From NCBI RefSeq assembly GCF_020544405.1, contig NZ_CP065410.1, positions 496,001 to 560,000 on the forward strand: a DNA stretch of 64,000 nt, given 5' to 3'. The position numbers were made by a program, and so were the translations under genes. The notes under the pieces are model-generated. The model worked only from the letters and a program-made list of their open reading frames with translations. It was not told the DNA's origin and did not search any database. This DNA comes from Pseudomonas sp. IAC-BECa141 (GTDB taxonomy: Bacteria; Pseudomonadota; Gammaproteobacteria; Pseudomonadales; Pseudomonadaceae). The first letter of the stretch is position 1. Each line of letters begins with the position of its first letter. Shown piece after piece: positions 9,446 through 18,700 of this stretch.

Positions 9446-11248
9446 TTAGAACCATGCATCCTGCATTGCCAGGCACGTGTCATCCCGGGTCTCCAGCAAC
9501 GTCAGCTCATGCTGACACCCCGGCACTTCCCACGTCAGGAAATACCGCGCCGCCTGCAACTTGCCGTTATAGAAGTCGGCATCCGCCGCATTGCCCTTGG
9601 CCAACCCTTCCTCGGCGCGAAGCGCCTGCTCCAGCCAGCGCCAGCCAATCACCGCATGCCCGAACACCTTCAGGTACAACGCCGAGTTCGCCAGGCTGCT
9701 GTTGACCTTGCCCTGGGCCAGGTCGGTAAGCAGACCAATGGTCACGCTCTGTAGGCGCGCCACCAGTTTCTCCAAAGGCTCACGCAGTGCGGTCAACGAT
9801 CCATACGCCGTCGCGCGTTCGGCGGTGTCGGCGATCAGGCGCATCAGTTGCTTGAGTCCGGCGCCACCGTTCTGCGCCAGTTTGCGTCCCAGCAAGTCGA
9901 GCGACTGAATGCCGTGGGTGCCTTCGTGGATCGGGTTCAGGCGGTTGTCGCGGTAGTACTGCTCCACCGGGTATTCGCGGGTGTAACCGTGGCCGCCGAG
10001 AATCTGGATCGCCAGTTCGTTGGCTTTCAGGCAGAACTCCGACGGCCAGGATTTGACAATCGGCGTCAGCAAATCCAAAAGCTCGTGAGCCTGTTTGCGC
10101 TCGGCTTCGGTTTCCAGCGTGGTGGTGTCATCGAACAGTCGCGCCGCATACAGGCCGAGATCGAACGCACCTTCGACGTAGGATTTTTGCGTCAGCAGCA
10201 TGCGTCTGACATCCGCGTGCTGAATGATCGCCACCGGCGCCGTCGTCGGGTCCTTGCTGTCCGGTACCCGGCCTTGCGGACGTTCGCGAGCGTATTCCAG
10301 CGAGTACAGATAACCGGCATAACCGAGCATCACCGCGCCCATGCCGACGCCGATCCGCGCCTCGTTCATCATCTGGAACATGTAGCTCAAACCGTGATGC
10401 GGCTTGCCAACCAGATAGCCGACGCATTCGCCGTTATCGCCGAAGTTCAGCGCAGTCGAGGTCGTTCCGCGCCAACCCATCTTGTGAAACAGCCCGGCCA
10501 GCAGCACGTCGTTGCGCTTGCCGAGGCTGCCGTCATCGTTGACCAGGAATTTGGGCACGATAAACAGCGAAATCCCCTTCACCCCGGCCGGCGCATCCGG
10601 CAGCTTGGCCAGCACCATGTGCACGATGTTTTCCGAGAGCGGGTGATCGCCGCCGGAAATGAAGATCTTGTTGCCCTTGAGTCGATAAGTTCCGTCGGAC
10701 GCCGGCTCGGCACGGGTACGAATATCCGACAGCGACGAGCCTGCATGGGGTTCGGTCAGGGCCATGGTGCCGAAGAAGCGGCCGTCGATCATCGGTTGCA
10801 GGAAGCGCTGCTTCTGCTCTTCGGTGCCGAAACTTTCGATCAGGTTGGCCGCGCCCATGGTCAGGAACGGATAGGAGGTCGAAGCGGCGTTGGCCGACTG
10901 AAAGTGAGCGAAGCAGGCCTGGGACAGCAATGTAGGCAGTTGCATGCCGCCGGCGTCGAAACTGCGCGCGGCGTTGAGGAATCCGGCTTCGAGGAAGGCA
11001 TCCACCGCCGGTTTCACCTCGGGAATCAGAATCGCCTGACCGTTCTCGTAGCGCGGCTCGTTCTCATCGCCCTTGCGGTTGTGCGGTGCGAAGTACTTCT
11101 CGGCGATGTTGCGCGCCGTGCCGATGGCGGCATCAAAGGTTTCGCGGTTGTGCTCGGCAAACCGCTCACGCCGGGTCAGGCCCTCGGCATCGAGGACTTC
11201 GTACAGCTCGAAAGCCAGATTGCGGGAACTGAGCAGCGTCTCGGACAT
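9446..11248 (-). CDS. Acyl-CoA dehydrogenase (PA0506/PA0507-like, large form)
   Basis: FAD-dependent acyl-CoA dehydrogenase of 600 residues, catalysing alpha,beta-dehydrogenation of acyl-CoA thioesters in beta-oxidation. An N-terminal extension (about 1-50) typical of the 590-600-residue Pseudomonas group precedes the ACAD N, middle and C domains. FAD/substrate segments FGTMALTEPHAGSS (about 160-175) and GRxxVPD are visible, and the C-terminal block IHEGTHGIQ holds the glutamate expected to be the catalytic base. A DUF4974-type acyl-CoA dehydrogenase C-terminal helical region ends the protein. The start is well supported by AGG a few bases upstream (on the minus strand, after AAAAAAGGTAGG). 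Chain-length preference is unknown. It stands alone between repeats. Confidence 0.9.
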   Translation of the reverse strand: MSETLLSSRNLAFELYEVLDAEGLTRRERFAEHNRETFDAAIGTARNIAEKYFAPHNRKGDENEPRYENGQAILIPEVKPAVDAFLEAGFLNAARSFDAGGMQLPTLLSQACFAHFQSANAASTSYPFLTMGAANLIESFGTEEQKQRFLQPMIDGRFFGTMALTEPHAGSSLSDIRTRAEPASDGTYRLKGNKIFISGGDHPLSENIVHMVLAKLPDAPAGVKGISLFIVPKFLVNDDGSLGKRNDVLLAGLFHKMGWRGTTSTALNFGDNGECVGYLVGKPHHGLSYMFQMMNEARIGVGMGAVMLGYAGYLYSLEYARERPQGRVPDSKDPTTAPVAIIQHADVRRMLLTQKSYVEGAFDLGLYAARLFDDTTTLETEAERKQAHELLDLLTPIVKSWPSEFCLKANELAIQILGGHGYTREYPVEQYYRDNRLNPIHEGTHGIQSLDLLGRKLAQNGGAGLKQLMRLIADTAERATAYGSLTALREPLEKLVARLQSVTIGLLTDLAQGKVNSSLANSALYLKVFGHAVIGWRWLEQALRAEEGLAKGNAADADFYNGKLQAARYFLTWEVPGCQHELTLLETRDDTCLAMQDAWF

Positions 11249-11333
11249 GGCGGCCTACCTTTTTTGGAATGGGCCGAGTCTAGGCGTGCGAATAAAGACT
11301 GAACAGGAAGATTGATGACGGTGATGGAGAGGC

Positions 11334-11366
11334 CAAAAAAATGGGCGCCGGTGAGGGCGCCCATTT
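11334..11366 (-). terminator. Rho-independent terminator downstream of putA
   Basis: Read on the minus strand, a GC-rich stem ATGGGCGCC / GGCGCCCAT (arms at 11341-11349 and 11356-11364, six-base loop) is followed by seven Ts. It lies 160 bp beyond the putA stop, with a family A repeat in between. Confidence 0.8.
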
Positions 11367-11380
11367 CTATATTGGTGTGC

Positions 11381-11515
11381 GATCGTTCCCACGCTCTGCG
11401 TGGGAATGCAGCCCGGGACGCTCCGCGTCCCATCGGTGCCAGACTTGAAATTGGCAGCGCGGCTGGAACGCGGAGCGTCCCTTGAGGCATTCCCACGCGG
11501 AGCGTGGGAACGATC
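11381..11515. repeat. Composite palindromic intergenic repeat (family A), copy 3
   Basis: Starts GATCGTTCCCACGC and ends GCGTGGGAACGATC, so the whole 135-bp unit is bounded by an inverted repeat, with GGGACGC/GCGTCCC modules inside. It sits between putA and its T-run terminator. Confidence 0.85.
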
Positions 11516-11524
11516 GCGCGAGGA

Positions 11525-14500
11525 TTAGCCGATGGTCATCAGGCTGGCGTTACCACCCGCTGCCGCGGTGTTGACGCTCAGCGCACGCTCGATCACCAGA
11601 CGCTCCAGCGCAATGTTGGTCTCGCCCTGGGACAGGCCCTGAACCCCGACGATGGCGCCGGCACGCTTGGCGATCTGCTGGCAGACCGCCCGCAACTGGT
11701 CGGAGTGGCCGTGATGCAGAACCGCATCGAACACCACATCGTCCTTGTTCCAGTCGGAAACCAGTTTGATCCGCGCCTGAATCTCCTTCGGCAGGCGTGC
11801 GAACAATGCCTTGCTGGTGTCGGATTCCGGCCAGACAGCCGAACCACCCACCGCCAGTACCGCCGCGAGTTGAGTCAGCAGATCACCTTCGATGTCCGCC
11901 AGGCACAGCACGTGTTCGCGCGGCAGGATCGCGTAGCTGTTCTTTTCGCCGGTCGGGCCGGCCAGCACGCGGGTGATACCGCTTTGCGACTGCGCTGCGT
12001 ACTGCACGCACAGGGTGCTCAGGTCGGCGAACTTGTTGCTGTCGGCCCAGGCTTTCAGGGCAGTCAGCGGTTTGCTCATGGCGTCACGCAGACGAACGTC
12101 CGGCGCCACGGCAGCATCACCGCGAGCGAAGGATTGTTCGATGGCGTCGGTAGGACGCGTCGACAGCAGACGGTACAGGTACAGCGGGCCACCGGCTTTC
12201 GGGCCGGTACCCGACAAGCCTTCGCCACCGAACGGCTGGACGCCGACCACGGCACCCACAATGTTGCGGTTGACGTAGACGTTACCGGCGTTGACGTTGT
12301 CGATCACCTTGGCGATGGTCTCGTCGATGCGGGTATGCACGCCGAGGGTCAGGCCGTAGCCGGAGGCGTTGATCTGGGCGATCAACTGGTCGATCTCTTT
12401 ACGCTTGTAGCGCACCACGTGCAGCACCGGGCCGAAGATCTCGCGCTGCAGCTCGTCGAAGCTTTCCAGCTCGATCAGGGTCGGCATGACGAAGGTGCCG
12501 CGTTTGACTTCCTCGGCATCGGCGATGGCCACCTGGTACACGTTGCGACCTTTGTCGCGCATGCTCTGGATGTGCTTCTCGATGCCAGCCTTGGCTTCGG
12601 CGTCGATCACCGGGCCGATGTCCACCGACAGACGCTCCGGGTTGCCGAGACGGCTTTCAGCCATCGCACCTTTAAGCATTTCGATGACGCGATCAGCGGA
12701 ATCTTCCTGCAAGCACAGGACACGCAGGGCCGAGCAACGCTGACCGGCGCTGTCGAAGGCCGACGACACCACATCGATCACTACTTGTTCGGTAAGAGCC
12801 GAAGAGTCGACGATCATCGCGTTCTGGCCGCCGGTTTCGGCGATCAGCGGGATCGGACGGCCCTGGTTGTCGAGGCGGCCGGCAATGTTGCGTTGCAGCA
12901 GGCGCGCGACTTCGGTGGAACCGGTGAACATCACGCCCTTGACGCGCTCGTCACCCACCAGACCGGCGCCGACGGTTTCACCGCGACCCGGCAGCAGTTG
13001 CAGCACGCCTTCCGGAATCCCGGCTTCGAGCAGCAGGCGCACGGCTTGTGCGGCGACCAGTGGAGTCTGTTCGGCCGGTTTGGCCAGCACCGGGTTACCG
13101 GCAGCCAGTGCGGCAGCAACCTGACCGCTGAAGATCGCCAGCGGGAAGTTCCACGGGCTGATGCAGACCACCGGGCCCAGTGGGCGGTGGGCGTCGTTGC
13201 TGAAATCGTTGCGTGCCTGCACCGCGTAATAACGCAGGAAGTCGACGGCTTCGCGGACCTCGGCGATGGCGTTGGCGAAGGTCTTGCCGGCTTCGCGGGC
13301 CAGCAGGCCCATCAGCGGCTGGATCTCGCCTTCCATGAGGTCAGCGGCGCGTTCCAGAATCGCGGCGCGTTCGGCCGGCGGGGTCGCCTGCCAGATCGGT
13401 GCGGCGTTCAGGGCGCATTGAATGGCGTTGTCGACGTCTTCGACCGTGGCTTCCTGCACATGGCCGACCACGTCACGCAGATCGGACGGGTTCAGGACGG
13501 GAACCGGCGCTTCGTTGCTGGAGGCGCAACCGAGCATCGGCGCGGCTTTCCAGTCGTTGTGCGCGGTGGCCAGCAGGGCACAGGACAGCGATGCCAGACG
13601 ATGTTCGTTGGCCATGTCGATGCCGCTGGAATTGGCGCGCTCGGAACCATACAGGTCACGCGGCAGCGGAATGCGCGGATGCGGCAGGCCGAAACCACCT
13701 TCCACGGTTGCCATCTGCTCGATCTGCGCAACCGGGTCGGCCACCAGTTCCTGAATCGAAATCGACTGGTCGGCGATGCGGTTGACGAACGAGGTGTTGG
13801 CGCCGTTTTCCAGCAGACGACGTACGAGGTACGCCAGCAGGGTTTCGTGGGTACCGACCGGAGCGTACACGCGGCACGGACGGTTCAGCTTGCCTTCGGA
13901 AACTTTGCCTACAACCTGCTCGTACAAAGGTTCGCCCATGCCGTGCAGGCACTGGAATTCGTACTGGCCCGGGTAATAGTTCTGACCGGCAATGTGATAA
14001 ATCGCCGACAGCGTGTGGGCGTTGTGCGTGGCGAACTGCGGGTAGATGACTTCCGGTACCGACAGCAGTTTGCGGGCGCAGGCGATGTAGGAAACGTCGG
14101 TGTACACCTTGCGGGTGTAGACCGGATAGCCTTCCAGGCCTTCGACCTGGGCGCGCTTGATTTCGCTGTCCCAGTACGCGCCTTTCACCAGACGGATCAT
14201 CAGACGATGACGGCTGCGGCGAGCCAGGTCGATCACGTAGTCGATCACATACGGGCAGCGTTTCTGATAGGCCTGGATCACGAAACCGATGCCGTTCCAG
14301 CCAGTCAGTTGCGGCTCGAAGCACAGGCGCTCAAGCAGATCCAGCGACAGCTCCAGGCGGTCGGCTTCTTCGGCGTCGATGTTCAGGCCGATGTCGTATT
14401 GCTTGGCCAGCAGGGTCAGCGACAGCAGGCGCGGATACAGCTCGTCCATCACGCGCTCGTACTGGGCGCGGCTGTAACGCGGGTGCAGGGCCGACAGTTT

Positions 14501-15478
14501 GATCGAGATGCCCGGACCTTCATAAATCCCACGGCCGTGGGACGCTTTGCCGATCGAGTGAATGGCTTGTTCGTACGAGGCCAGGTACTTCTGGGCGTCG
14601 TGTTCGGTCAGCGCCGCTTCACCGAGCATGTCGTAGGAATAACGGAAACCCTTGGCTTCGAACTTGCTCGCGTTGGCCAGGGCTTCGGCGATGGTTTCGC
14701 CAGTGACGAACTGCTCGCCCATCAGGCGCATGGCCATGTCGACGCCCTTGCGGATCATCGGCTCGCCGCTCTTGCCGATGATGCGGCTCAGGGATGAAGT
14801 CAGGCCGGCTTCGTTGTGGGTGGAGACCAGTTTGCCGGTCAGCAGCAGGCCCCAGGTCGCCGCGTTGACGAACAGCGACGGGCTGTTGCCCAGGTGCGGC
14901 TGCCAGTTGCCGGTGCTGATCTTGTCGCGGATCAGCGCATCGCGAGTGCCCTTGTCCGGGATACGCAGCAGCGCTTCGGCCAGGCACATCAGCGCCACGC
15001 CTTCTTGGGACGACAGGGAAAATTCCTGCAGCAGGCCCTGAACAATGCCTGCACGACCACCGGCACTCTTCTGGTTACGCAGTTTTTCCGCAATGGTTGC
15101 AGCGAGTTTGTTGGTGGCTTCGGCCATCGGTGCCGGCAGGCGAGCCTGCTCGATCAGCATCGGCACCACTTCCGGCTCGGGGCGACGGTAAGCGGCGGTG
15201 ATCGAGGCGCGCAGCACCGATTGCGGCAGGATGCTTTCGGCGAATTCGAGGAAGCATTGGTGAGCGTGATCGGTGTGGACTTCGCCCGCGTCGTCGGCGT
15301 CCTTGGCGGTCAAACCGTTCAGCTCGGTCAGGGTTGCACCACCCTCGAGTTTTTCCAGGTAATTGAAAATTGCCTGCTTGATCAGCCAGTGCGGTGTGCG
15401 ATCAATCGAGGTTGCGGCAGCCTTCAGGCGCTCGCGGGTCGGGTCGTCAAGTTTGACCCCAAGGGTGGTGGTAGCCAT
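11525..15478 (-). CDS. putA: PutA: trifunctional proline dehydrogenase / P5C dehydrogenase / transcriptional repressor
   Basis: Bifunctional enzyme oxidising proline to glutamate, 1317 residues, matching the long Pseudomonas PutA. Domains in order: N-terminal ribbon-helix-helix DNA-binding segment (about 1-47, MATTTLGVKLDDPTRERL), linker, FAD-binding proline dehydrogenase barrel (about 250-560, with LVKGAYWDSEIKRAQ near 430), and aldehyde dehydrogenase module (about 640-1110) with catalytic Glu in IAETGGQNA (about 880) and Cys in DSAGQRCSALRV (about 914), then a C-terminal fold-completing domain. The start is the ATG after GAGG; a longer frame upstream (MSRNCG...) lacks a ribosome site. With the RHH domain present, PutA should repress putA and putP by binding the shared intergenic region, which carries GTTGCA sites. 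Confidence 0.97.
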   Translation of the reverse strand: MATTTLGVKLDDPTRERLKAAATSIDRTPHWLIKQAIFNYLEKLEGGATLTELNGLTAKDADDAGEVHTDHAHQCFLEFAESILPQSVLRASITAAYRRPEPEVVPMLIEQARLPAPMAEATNKLAATIAEKLRNQKSAGGRAGIVQGLLQEFSLSSQEGVALMCLAEALLRIPDKGTRDALIRDKISTGNWQPHLGNSPSLFVNAATWGLLLTGKLVSTHNEAGLTSSLSRIIGKSGEPMIRKGVDMAMRLMGEQFVTGETIAEALANASKFEAKGFRYSYDMLGEAALTEHDAQKYLASYEQAIHSIGKASHGRGIYEGPGISIKLSALHPRYSRAQYERVMDELYPRLLSLTLLAKQYDIGLNIDAEEADRLELSLDLLERLCFEPQLTGWNGIGFVIQAYQKRCPYVIDYVIDLARRSRHRLMIRLVKGAYWDSEIKRAQVEGLEGYPVYTRKVYTDVSYIACARKLLSVPEVIYPQFATHNAHTLSAIYHIAGQNYYPGQYEFQCLHGMGEPLYEQVVGKVSEGKLNRPCRVYAPVGTHETLLAYLVRRLLENGANTSFVNRIADQSISIQELVADPVAQIEQMATVEGGFGLPHPRIPLPRDLYGSERANSSGIDMANEHRLASLSCALLATAHNDWKAAPMLGCASSNEAPVPVLNPSDLRDVVGHVQEATVEDVDNAIQCALNAAPIWQATPPAERAAILERAADLMEGEIQPLMGLLAREAGKTFANAIAEVREAVDFLRYYAVQARNDFSNDAHRPLGPVVCISPWNFPLAIFSGQVAAALAAGNPVLAKPAEQTPLVAAQAVRLLLEAGIPEGVLQLLPGRGETVGAGLVGDERVKGVMFTGSTEVARLLQRNIAGRLDNQGRPIPLIAETGGQNAMIVDSSALTEQVVIDVVSSAFDSAGQRCSALRVLCLQEDSADRVIEMLKGAMAESRLGNPERLSVDIGPVIDAEAKAGIEKHIQSMRDKGRNVYQVAIADAEEVKRGTFVMPTLIELESFDELQREIFGPVLHVVRYKRKEIDQLIAQINASGYGLTLGVHTRIDETIAKVIDNVNAGNVYVNRNIVGAVVGVQPFGGEGLSGTGPKAGGPLYLYRLLSTRPTDAIEQSFARGDAAVAPDVRLRDAMSKPLTALKAWADSNKFADLSTLCVQYAAQSQSGITRVLAGPTGEKNSYAILPREHVLCLADIEGDLLTQLAAVLAVGGSAVWPESDTSKALFARLPKEIQARIKLVSDWNKDDVVFDAVLHHGHSDQLRAVCQQIAKRAGAIVGVQGLSQGETNIALERLVIERALSVNTAAAGGNASLMTIG

Positions 15479-15550
15479 ATTTTTATCCTCATAGGTGCCG
15501 CAGTTGCGCGACAACAGCTGGCGGCAAGATTAGCCGCGAGCCGAAAGAGG

Positions 15551-15894
15551 TGCAACCGGGTGCAACCCTTTTTTGTCGGAATATTCTGCAACTCGTCAGG
15601 AAATAATTTCTGGTACGAAAGTGCTGCTCCTGCTTGGTGCTTTTGCTTCTAGAAAAGCGCTGTGACTGCGTTAAAAGGGAGCAAAAAGCGACTTTCGCAG
15701 GATAAATCCGACTGAGTGCAACTTATTCTCCAGAAACTGGTTGCACCTATTTTACTTTGTTGCATAGGATTCGCGCCCAAGGTGCAACCGGGGAAACCCT
15801 GCGCACCGGCCAATGGCTTTCCTGGGGAAACATTGGTCCTAAATGCGTGGCCGTGCGAATCGTCTGTCAGACGTCAGTCTGCAAACGGTGCAAC
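15551..15894. promoter_or_regulatory. Array of eight GTTGCA sites: putative PutA operators
   Basis: The 456-bp putA-putP intergenic region contains GTTGCA/TGCAAC at 15551, 15561, 15587, 15717, 15740, 15759, 15783 and 15889 (six as TGCAAC, two as GTTGCA on the plus strand). GTTGCA is the published core recognised by the E. coli PutA RHH domain. Chance would give well under one site in this length. The two tight clusters (15551-15592 near putA; 15717-15788 in the centre) plus one site near putP suggest cooperative repression of both promoters. No gene is seen in the region. Confidence 0.8.
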
Positions 15895-15934
15895 CGCCGC
15901 CGCTACATAAAAACAAAGCCAGGGCACGTACGTA

Positions 15935-17419
15935 ATGAGCGCAAGCAATCCAACCCTGATCACGTTCGTGATCTACATCGCAGCAATGGTGCTGATCGGC
16001 TTCATGGCCTATCGCTCCACCAACAACCTTTCCGATTACATTCTGGGCGGCCGCAGCCTGGGCAGTGTGGTGACGGCATTGTCCGCCGGCGCTTCCGACA
16101 TGAGCGGCTGGTTGCTGATGGGCCTGCCGGGCGCCATCTACATGTCCGGCCTGTCCGAAAGCTGGATCGCCATCGGCCTGATCGTCGGTGCCTACCTGAA
16201 CTGGCTGTTCGTCGCCGGTCGTCTGCGTGTTCAAACCGAACACAACGGCGATGCGCTGACCCTGCCGGACTATTTCTCCAGCCGTTTCGAAGACAAGAGC
16301 GGTCTGCTGCGGATCATTTCCGCAGTCGTGATTCTGGTGTTCTTCACCATCTACTGCGCTTCCGGCATCGTGGCCGGCGCCCGCCTGTTCGAAAGCACCT
16401 TCGGCATGTCCTACGAGACGGCGCTGTGGGCCGGTGCTGCGGCGACAATTGCCTACACCTTCGTCGGCGGTTTCCTCGCGGTCAGCTGGACCGACACCGT
16501 GCAAGCCACCCTGATGATCTTCGCGCTGCTGCTGACCCCGATCATCGTGCTGCTGGCTACCGGTGGCGTGGATACCACGTTCCTGGCCATCGAGGCGCAG
16601 GACCCGAGCAACTTCGACATGCTCAAGGGCACCACTTTCATCGGCATCATCTCGCTGATGGGTTGGGGTCTGGGCTACTTCGGCCAGCCGCACATCCTGG
16701 CGCGCTTCATGGCCGCTGATTCGGTGAAATCCATCGCCAACGCCCGTCGCATCTCCATGACCTGGATGATCCTGTGCCTGGGCGGCACCGTGGCCGTGGG
16801 CTTCTTCGGTATCGCTTACTTCTCGGCGCACCCGGAAGTGGCGGGTCCAGTGACCGAAAACCACGAGCGCGTATTCATCGAACTGGCGAAAATCCTGTTC
16901 AACCCGTGGGTTGCGGGCGTGCTGTTGTCGGCGATTCTCGCGGCAGTGATGAGTACCCTGAGCTGCCAGTTGCTGGTGTGTTCCAGCGCCTTGACCGAAG
17001 ACTTCTACAAGGCTTTCCTGCGCAAGAGCGCTTCCCAGGTTGAACTGGTGTGGGTCGGTCGTGCGATGGTGCTGCTGGTCGCCCTGGTCGCCATCGCTCT
17101 GGCCGCCAATCCGGAAAACCGCGTGCTGGGTCTGGTGTCCTATGCCTGGGCCGGCTTCGGTGCAGCCTTCGGCCCGGTAGTGCTGATCTCGGTGATCTGG
17201 AAAAAGATGACCCGAAACGGCGCACTGGCCGGCATTCTGGTCGGCGCGATCACCGTAATCGTGTGGAAGCATTTCGAACTGTTGGGTCTGTACGAAATCA
17301 TCCCGGGCTTCATCTTCGCCAGCCTGGCAATCTACCTGGTCAGCCTGATGGGCCAGCCGAGCGTTGGCATGGTTCAGCGCTTTGAAGCGGCCGAGAAGGA
17401 TTTCCATCTGAACAAGTGA
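15935..17419 (+). CDS. putP: PutP: sodium/proline symporter
   Basis: Inner-membrane Na+/proline symporter of the SSS family, 494 residues with about 13 membrane helices. Typical segments visible are LSAGASDMSGWLLMGLPG (TM2, contains the sodium/proline-binding Asp and Ser region), YMSGLSESWIAIG, GWGLGYFGQPHILARFMA and VMSTLSCQLLVCSSALTEDF. The start ATG at 15935 follows the PutA-operator region and is divergent from putA, the standard arrangement that lets PutA control uptake and catabolism together. A strong terminator follows 22 bp after the stop. Confidence 0.97.
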   Translation: MSASNPTLITFVIYIAAMVLIGFMAYRSTNNLSDYILGGRSLGSVVTALSAGASDMSGWLLMGLPGAIYMSGLSESWIAIGLIVGAYLNWLFVAGRLRVQTEHNGDALTLPDYFSSRFEDKSGLLRIISAVVILVFFTIYCASGIVAGARLFESTFGMSYETALWAGAAATIAYTFVGGFLAVSWTDTVQATLMIFALLLTPIIVLLATGGVDTTFLAIEAQDPSNFDMLKGTTFIGIISLMGWGLGYFGQPHILARFMAADSVKSIANARRISMTWMILCLGGTVAVGFFGIAYFSAHPEVAGPVTENHERVFIELAKILFNPWVAGVLLSAILAAVMSTLSCQLLVCSSALTEDFYKAFLRKSASQVELVWVGRAMVLLVALVAIALAANPENRVLGLVSYAWAGFGAAFGPVVLISVIWKKMTRNGALAGILVGAITVIVWKHFELLGLYEIIPGFIFASLAIYLVSLMGQPSVGMVQRFEAAEKDFHLNK

Positions 17420-17440
17420 TGGGAATGAGCTGAAGCTCAC

Positions 17441-17484
17441 AAAAAAACGGCCCGTTTCCTGCCAGGAAACGGGCCGTTTTTTAT
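17441..17484 (+). terminator. Rho-independent terminator of putP
   Basis: Near-perfect stem ACGGCCCGTTTCCTG / CAGGAAACGGGCCGT with a minimal loop, preceded by seven As and followed by TTTTTTATT; because of the A-run it can work in both directions. Confidence 0.9.
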
Positions 17485-17548
17485 TGTCTGCAAGTTCTTT
17501 GAAAACACCGAGAGCCCTGTGGGAGATTCTATGGTTTAGGGGAAACCC

Positions 17549-18496
17549 TCAACTTGCTTTCGGCTGGTATTCGCTCTGCCCCTTTAGTAGTGCGAATACG
17601 ACCCGAGCAAGTTTACGGGCCAGAATCACCAGTGCCTGAGTGGTGCTGAACCCTTTAGCTCGTTGCTCTTCATAAAAACCTTTCCAGGTCGCTGTTCGGC
17701 TGGCCGACATGGCTGCATTGTGCAAAAGTCGGCGCGCCTCCGGATCACCTCGTTTTGTCAGACTGCGACGACCGTCCTTCTGCCCCGACTGTGAAACCCG
17801 TAAGTCCATCCCCAAAAAAGCGATGAATGCGTCAGCGTTTTTAAACTCGCCCCGTTGAAACGCCGCGATCAGGCGAGCTCCAGTCAAAAAGCCTATGCCT
17901 TCAACTTTCATGCAGCGCCTTAGATGGACAAGTAAACCGGCCTCTTTAAGGAGGTCGTTGATCATCTTCTCGACCAGCACTTCAAGCCTCTGCATTGAGG
18001 CTATTTGCTCGGCAAAAGCGGCTTTGAGCAGCGGCTCATTTGCCCAGCTCTGTACCAGGCCAACTCGTGCCTGAACCAGCGCGGCGCGCCGGCGGAAAAG
18101 GCTCAAGAGCTGACGATACAGCGGCGATGGTGGAGTCCATGGGTGAAGCTCTTCATATTCGTTTTTCAGATAACGGGCGAGCAGCTTTGCATCCAGCGCG
18201 TCGGTTTTGGCGCGAACCTTCACACCTTTGCGGTAGTGGCTTAGTTCATAGCCACCGACCATGTAAATCGTGCAGCCGGCATCATGGGCCAGATCGGCGA
18301 ATTCCAAGTGATAGATATTGGTCGACTCAATTGCTATGTCGACCGGTGCCGGCAAGGTTTTCAGCCATTTCTTGATGGCTGGCTTGTTATTGGGAAGCGT
18401 TTCCAGCAGATCCAGTTCGGTCTGGTAGATCACCAGCTCATCTTTGGCGACATCCACGCCCACGATTGGCTTGGAAACAGAAACCGACATTGCCAT
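17549..18496 (-). CDS. IS110-family transposase (DEDD recombinase with Tnp_20 domain)
   Basis: Recombinase of 315 residues, full length for the family. The N-terminal DEDD_Tnp_IS110 domain (about 8-165) shows the acidic residues in GVDVAKDEL, IAIESTN and KTDALDAKLLARYL; a coiled middle follows; the C-terminal Transposase_20 domain (about 195-285) has VEGIGFLTGARLIA and the conserved serine region LHNAAMSASR. Start ATG at 18494-18496 (complement) lies six bases after GGGGGG; a second ATG two codons later is possible. No frameshift or stop, so it could be active. It lies alone between the putP terminator and the non-coding left end. Confidence 0.95.
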   Translation of the reverse strand: MAMSVSVSKPIVGVDVAKDELVIYQTELDLLETLPNNKPAIKKWLKTLPAPVDIAIESTNIYHLEFADLAHDAGCTIYMVGGYELSHYRKGVKVRAKTDALDAKLLARYLKNEYEELHPWTPPSPLYRQLLSLFRRRAALVQARVGLVQSWANEPLLKAAFAEQIASMQRLEVLVEKMINDLLKEAGLLVHLRRCMKVEGIGFLTGARLIAAFQRGEFKNADAFIAFLGMDLRVSQSGQKDGRRSLTKRGDPEARRLLHNAAMSASRTATWKGFYEEQRAKGFSTTQALVILARKLARVVFALLKGQSEYQPKAS

Positions 18497-18509
18497 TGAA
18501 CACCCCCCG

Positions 18510-18700
18510 AGATATGGTTTTGAGCACTTGAAGGGCTCACCCAGAGGCGCAGGCTTGTTCCTATCGTCGGTCTAGCCAGATGCATTCTTTATCGGCGCTT
18601 GGGTGAAAGGAGGAGGGGAGAAATCTCCCACGGATCTGTACTGCGCCAACAGTCAGAATCGAGCCTTGTCCCTCCTCCTCCCTTCAAGTACCAGCATACA
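18510..18700 (-). ncRNA. Candidate bridge RNA of the IS110 element
   Basis: Read as RNA on the minus strand, two stem-loops are evident. The first (5') has arms GGAGGAGG/CCTCCTCC (plus-strand 18669-18682 and 18609-18619) enclosing a loop of about 50 nt; the second has arms CACCCA..GCGC / GCGC..TGGGTG enclosing the rest. Loop 1 holds GUGGGAG (18625-18631) and GGCUCG (18660-18665), which match the REP sequence on the two sides of the insertion. Loop 2 holds AGAAU (18584-18588) and ACAAG (18554-18558), matching the two ends of the element itself. This is the target-loop/donor-loop logic described for IS621 bridge RNA. Transcript ends are not defined. Confidence 0.65.

Noticed and set aside
11504..14797. 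A 1097-codon plus-strand open frame opposite putA
   Set aside because: High-GC antisense frame; putA has all catalytic motifs on the minus strand.
15601..15780. Sigma-54 promoter in the putA-putP region
   Set aside because: TGG and GC elements are present, but not with the required spacing between GG and GC.
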